A DNA stretch of 64,000 bases. It comes from Neurospora tetrasperma FGSC 2508 (taxonomy: Eukaryota; Ascomycota; Sordariomycetes; Sordariales; Sordariaceae). Shown one piece after another: positions 59,301 to 64,000 of this stretch. Numbering within the stretch: position 1 is the first letter of the stretch; every line of letters begins with the position of its first letter. The notes beneath the pieces are model-generated. The model was not told where the DNA came from, made no database searches, and was given only the letters and a program-made list of their open reading frames with translations. The stretch covers positions 5,429,658 through 5,493,657 of the forward strand of contig NW_009799179.1 of NCBI RefSeq assembly GCF_000213175.1. The letters are read 5' to 3'. The translations under genes were made by a program, and so were the position numbers.

Positions 59301-60558
59301 CCCAGGCGGAGAAGAAGCGCTTGGAGGGACTCGTCAACCAGATCAAGCGTCTGAACAAAGGTCAAATGTTGGATGACAACGAAGCAGCCAAGTACTACCA
59401 AGAACATCGCCTCGAAGAGTTGGCAAAAGTCGACAACTACAGAAAGGAGATCCTACTGCAACAATCTGCCATGGGCAGAGTCTTGGAGGCTTCTAACGAG
59501 GTGGATCGGTCGCTTGCATGGCTCTCCTCCACAGCGACCAACTTCACCATGAGATGGCAGCAAGGTCACTTTGTGGGCGGTGGAACTTTCGGCAACGTGT
59601 ACGCGGCTGTGAACCTTGACACCGGCCAGCTGATGGCCGTGAAGGAGATTCGCCTGCAAGATCCTAAACTGATCCCCACTATTGCTGGCCAGATCAGGGA
59701 TGAAATGCGGGTTCTGGAGACGGTCGACCATCCCAATGTAGTTTCTTACTATGGTATCGAGGTCCATCGAGACCGCGTGTACATGTTCATGGAATTTTGT
59801 TCCGGAGGCTCACTTGCCAACTTGTTGGAGCATGGCAGAATCGAGGACGAACAAGTTATCATGGTTTACGCGTTGCAACTTCTCGAAGGTCTTGCGTACC
59901 TTCACGAGCTCAAGATTGCTCACCGTGATATCAAACCAGAAAGTAAGTTTGCTGTACAGTTGCTTTTGCTGCCTAGTTGTTCTGTACTAACTGCGCCCTG
60001 ACAGATATTCTCCTCGATCATAACGGCATAATTAAGTATGTCGATTTTGGTGCGGCCAAACTCATCGCCCGCCAGGGACGGACGTTGGTACAAGACATCG
60101 CCAGCACCAAGCCCAACAAGTCGATGACAGGTACGCCCATGTACATGTCGCCCGAAGTGATTAAGGGTGAGAATGCCGGTCACTTTGGAGCGGTTGACAT
60201 ATGGTCTCTTGGCTGTGTCATCCTTGAGATGGCAACTGGCCGAAGGCCATGGGCGAACCTGGACAACGAGTGGGCTATCATGTACAACATTGCCCAAGGA
60301 AACCCGCCCCAGCTACCCAGCCAAGACCAGCTCAGCCCTGAGGGCATCGATTTTCTGAGACGCTGTTTCATGCGGGATTCCACCAAGCGCGCAACTGCCA
60401 TGGAGCTGTTGCAGCATGAATGGATCATGACCATCAGGAACAGAGTTGTCGAGCCTGCCACCCCTAGTAGCGACGCAGGTTCTTCAACGACGAGTCAAGG
60501 CGCGCTCAACCCGGGCAATTCTTCACGAGGCGGCTTTCCTGGTGATGGAATGTACTGA
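56393..60558 (+). CDS. os-4: MAP kinase kinase kinase OS-4 (SSK2/SSK22 type)
   Basis: Predicted join 56393-59942, 60005-60558, 1367 residues. The C-terminal kinase domain (about 1053-1340) has the glycine loop GGGTFGNV (1062-1067), the lysine in AVKEI (K1084), HRDIKPE (1177-1183, catalytic D1179), DFG at 1197-1199 and the activation-loop end MTGTPMYMSPE. The single intron (59943-60004, 62 nt) falls directly before NILLD. The long N-terminal part matches the SSK2/WIS4 family; its first 200 residues are low complexity and probably regulatory. It is the MAPKKK that activates the OS-5 MAPKK and OS-2 (Hog1) MAPK in the osmotic stress pathway, below the histidine-kinase phosphorelay. Domain layout, kinase type and length fit OS-4 rather than the BCK1 or STE11 type. 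Confidence 0.95.
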
Positions 60559-62598
60559 TGATTTCTGAAGTGCTGCGAGTCCGTCCGGGGTCTGACTGGA
60601 AAAAGAGAGAGTGTGTGTGTGAATAGCAAGAGGAGGACAAAGTGTTGGCAATTGCATGGTACTATGGCTCCAAGCAACAATTACCTTCACTACCTGACCA
60701 ACCTCTAACCGCCCCATCTATTTTCTTATGTAACACGACAAGCGCCAACAAACATTTCATCCCTTTTCGAACGGTACATGCGCGGATACGATACCCCCTT
60801 AGCTATCTATATTTTTTTTGGGTGACGAGAGACAGAGAAAGTGAAAAGATCACAAAAGGGCTGTGAAAGTTTTGAGGATGATGACGACGCAAGAGGACAA
60901 TATAAATGGAGCAGTCCTTTGATTGAAGGGACTGGGTCGGCAACGTTGCTTTGGGTGGTGGGGAGTAGGTGAAAGCCAGGGAAGAAAGGGTATCAAAAAC
61001 TCAAAGGACGGGCAAAAAGATGCAATTGGAGTTTTTCTACTACGAAGGAGGGAGGCATCCGATAATTCGTGCGTTTAAGACAGGATAAAGGAGGGGATAG
61101 GGTGGTGGGACGGAGGTTTCTTGCATGTGCATCTTTAACTCATGGATTGAATGGCAGGGTTCACTTCGCGCCTGGCTTTAGTAGTACTATGTTTTATATG
61201 TGTGCGTGCGTGTGTGTGTGTGGAACGAAGGGGGTTGTCAGGCAGCGTTAGTGGACAACTTGACGATGTCTAAAATGTCATCAAGCAAGTATAGAAGGCA
61301 AATGTAATATATTTCTTCGACCACTTGTGGTTTCCCTATCTATTAGTTCACCAAGACGACAGCTCCGCAGGTAGCGTGACTGGTGATTACTAGATACATA
61401 CTGCTATGCAATATATCTTCAGCTAAGATTTGTACCAGGTTTCGACTTTTGTTCATTCGGCAGTTCTCCCGGTCTGGTCCTCCCATGTTCTCGTCACTTC
61501 ATTACACGGCATTTGATACGGCATCACGGCATACATGTAGTACATCTCAACCCCACGACACAAGGAAGAATCCCGGTAACGGCAAGTACCTACATATGTC
61601 TAGAACTTCAAGGACACCTACCGAAATAGATATCCAACTACCTAGCCGGGATCGGTATCATCTTAGGCTCGGTTCGGTACGGCAACGGTACGGGGCAACC
61701 CGGCCGACTCGGCACCATATGTATCTATACCCGCAGGGGAAGTGAAAAGGGGTGCTTGTAACTATGACAGGAATATGTTAGTTATTTACTTCAAACCCTC
61801 GTTCGAGGGTACTTACGGTTTGTGTCGGATAAAGGCAGACAACCATCCTCGCTACACCCGCCTGCCCATGGCGTTTCATCTGTAGCATTTTATATAGAGT
61901 TCATACTACGGTAGTAAGTGATGTTTCCAAGACGTAAAAATGGACAGCTTAAGGCAAGTGCTAGTCTAGGCGGGAGATGTTCGTCAAGGTGCGCATGGGG
62001 GAAGGTGCAGTGGGCGAGAGTGGCTTGGTGAGTGTGTGGCTTTAACCGATGCATTAATCAAGCTTTTCGTTCGTTCAAGTTGTGTTTTGTGCTCTTGTGT
62101 AGAATACCGGCAAGTGGCACCAACCATTGAACACCGTCGGTTTTCCTGAATCGTGACGGACGGTTTCAGCGATAAGTTCGGATGTATCGATGTCAGTTTC
62201 ATTTCAGTTCATCGTTCCATTCCATTCCATCCATACCAGGCTCGAGCCAGGCATTCAGGCATTTGGCACGCTCTTTTTTCAACTGGCATGCACATTGATT
62301 GATTGCATCCGGGGATCGTTCGGGATGTTTGTTCTACCCTATCTATACTACACTAGAACTACATGGTACATTTGCGATATTCCCGGAGGTTCGTCCGGTT
62401 CGGTAGTCGGTCGGTAAACCCCACAAACGGCAAGACCCGATGACGATCATCACGATCTGATAAATCAGTTTCAATAGTTACCCGGAACTATTGAAAAACG
62501 CGAAATGTGGGAAAAAAAGAAATAAAAAAAAAGTGAAAAGCTGATCGATAGACCAGAAAAGGAAAAACAAAACCAAAAAAATCTCGGAGAACAATAAG

Positions 62599-62628
<30 letters not shown>
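62599..62628. repeat. Poly-A tract of about 30 bp
   Basis: An uninterrupted run of A, preceded by a purine-rich stretch from about 62500. It is followed by a pentamer CATCC array (about 62645-62670). Confidence 0.9.
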
Positions 62629-62631
<3 letters not shown>

Positions 62632-62733
62632 TAAATTAACCGTTCATCCCATCCCATCCCATCCCATCCCTTCCGCCTCCTCGGTACGTCCCGTTGTTTG
62701 GTGTCGTCAAGATTAGGTTAAGTTAGGTTTCAC

Positions 62734-62785
62734 GTGTCGTTCGTCGTTCGTCCTTCTTTTTCGGGACGAACGAACGAACGACACA
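62734..62785. repeat. Hairpin-forming inverted repeat
   Basis: The left arm GTGTCGTTCGTCGTTCGTCC pairs with the right arm GGGACGAACGAACGAACGAC plus AC across a loop of about nine bases, with one small indel. The arms are built from CGTT/AACG repeats, so slippage as well as inversion could have produced it. A CACGTG palindrome touches its left side. Confidence 0.8.
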
Positions 62786-62986
62786 CATCGCATTGATTGA
62801 TGTCGTCAAAAGAGGATCCCGCCGCCGCACTTTCCATTTCCCCGCTCCCACCCTACACTACTAACTTCCCACCACCCACCCCTTCCCCCTATCGATGTAT
62901 GCCGATCCCGTTATGTACGAACCCGGGTCCGGAGCCGCAAAATTCCTCTTTTACATAGTACATAAAACTCGTACAGCCCCTGCTCG

Positions 62987-63010
62987 CCTGCCTGCCTGCC
63001 TGCCTGCCTG
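62987..63010. repeat. CCTG microsatellite, six units
   Basis: Six perfect CCTG units directly against the left end of the MITE at 63012. The target duplication of that element includes the last TG of the array, so the element inserted at the edge of the microsatellite. Confidence 0.9.
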
Positions 63011-63011
63011 A

Positions 63012-63406
63012 GGCCCCGTTTGGTTCAACCAACAAAATAAAAGTTTGTATGGGAAAATGATCCCTGCCAGCTAACAAACTGTTTTTTTGCTATTTTATGC
63101 AGGAAGTTGGGGGTCATATCAGTCTTGGCTGCATATAGAGGTACCGCGCTAAGGCAAGTAGATGCAATGTAGTCCGGAAGGCTTAAGAAGGGAATTAGTG
63201 GGCCTCTGCAGGAGCATTTTGTTGGTTTCTATCTTCCCTCCTCAGGGTATGAAGATACCAAGCAACAGAATGCACCCTTGTCAAAACAACGCGTCTTTTG
63301 GCCCCCATCCTCCTGCGGTACCTCTTAGCTGCCTTTTTAGCTTTGTACCCTCCTCTACCCCTTGTAAAAACAAGTTGACTTTTTGTTAGTTGAACCAAAC
63401 GGGGCC
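63012..63406. mobile_element. Tourist/Harbinger-like MITE
   Basis: The 395-bp element has inverted ends starting GGCCCCGTTTGGTTCAAC and matching over about 25-30 bp with few mismatches, flanked by a three-base TGA duplication (63009-63011 and 63407-63409). The GGCC-CCGTTTGG ends and three-base duplication are typical of PIF/Harbinger-derived MITEs. No transposase frame is present. The right end is related to the fragment at 2251-2319. The sequence does not look RIP-damaged. Confidence 0.85.
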
Positions 63407-64000
63407 TGAATCCTCCAAAAAACAAAAAGAGCTGAAAAAACTTGGAAGAAGCTGGTTGGAAGAAAATCATCAGCAAGTTTTCCATGGGTTTAGATGGATC
63501 CCCCCCCCTGGGCCCCACTATCTACCTAACCTTACCTTACCCCGACGAAGCTGACTGAAGAGCTGACGTGACCCAAGCACAGGGGAAAAAAAAAGAACCC
63601 ATGGAAGCCTTTCCAAAAAAAACTTTGAAATCAGATGGAAGCTTTTTCGGTTTCTCGAGGGCTCCCAGGGAGGTTCGGTGCCGATCACGCAGTTTGGGTT
63701 TCTGGGGTTTTCGAACAGCTTCAACAGTCCCATTTCAACGAGTTTGTCGGTCTGCTATGGTCATGATGATGATGATGATGACGACGAGAGAGTCACAGGT
63801 CCTGATTACAACAAAAAAGGAAGCTAGGTCACAGGTACGGTGTAGTGTGTGTGGGAAGCTGAAGAGGTCAAGCTTTGAAGGTCAAGTATGTATGTATGGT
63901 TTTCGGTGGGCATCCATCCATCCTCACCAGGCTACTACTACTTCTTTTGTCGCCCTCCACCCCCCCTATTTTCCCTCAAAACGTTTTGATATTTGAACTG

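Larger units (their letters stand above)
60559..64000. other. Right flank without a supported gene
   Basis: 3.4 kb after os-4. It has simple sequence (poly-A, CATCC, CCTG), a hairpin at 62734-62785 and a MITE. Several frames occur (for example 63568-63996) but without bias or domains. The next gene may begin beyond the window. Confidence 0.45.

Noticed and set aside
63568-63996. 142-codon plus-strand frame at the right edge
   Set aside because: It is built from A-runs and ATG repeats with no domain and no bias; it could only be rescued by sequence beyond the window.

Overview
The window looks like a euchromatic arm of a filamentous ascomycete chromosome, most likely a Neurospora or a very close relative (Sordariaceae). 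Reasons: short GT-AG introns (about 50-140 nt), strong C/G third-position bias in the genes, long pyrimidine-rich leaders, a mitogen kinase kinase kinase of the os-4/SSK2 type, and a left edge (1 to about 2060) that is extremely TpA-rich in the way left by repeat-induced point mutation (RIP). From memory only, os-4 and the P5C dehydrogenase lie close together on linkage group I of N. crassa; I could not verify this.

Layout. 1-2330: RIP-degraded repeat fossil with a 30-bp tandem repeat, then the end of a small TIR element. 3.5-10.8 kb: compact cluster with a CHORD/CS co-chaperone, a glutaredoxin-like protein, an HpaI-type aldolase, LSM8 and a nucleoside hydrolase. 12.7-18.9 kb: two intronless fungal proteins of unknown function, with a probable small unlisted gene between them on the minus strand (14459 to about 14690). 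21.8-30.3 kb: a Tma17-like proteasome assembly factor, a mitochondrial rhomboid protease, a PhoD-like phosphatase and an intron-containing tRNA-Asp. 32-38.7 kb: a small basic protein, an Esc1-type bHLH regulator and P5C dehydrogenase, all on the minus strand. 38.7-45.3 kb: a 6.5-kb stretch with no convincing gene but one pogo-like MITE. 45.3-60.6 kb: a single-pass membrane protein, DNA polymerase epsilon subunit Dpb4, the replication initiation factor Sld3 (tail to tail with Dpb4), a second MITE with 85-bp inverted ends, and the OS-4 MAPKKK. 60.6-64 kb: no gene seen; microsatellites, a hairpin and a third MITE of Tourist/Harbinger type.

How the parts relate. The genes are mostly independent housekeeping genes. 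The one functional pairing is Dpb4 and Sld3, which act in the same origin-firing step in yeast and here are convergent neighbours. The coding joins given are my own splice predictions; each was checked for GT/AG (or GC/AG) ends and for reading frame. I found no gene cluster that amounts to a new system. The most useful unexpected items are three short TIR elements (one related to sequence at both ends of the window), a GC-AG intron, two stop-free introns of length 3n, repeated CDK-type sites in Sld3, and a hidden small gene.
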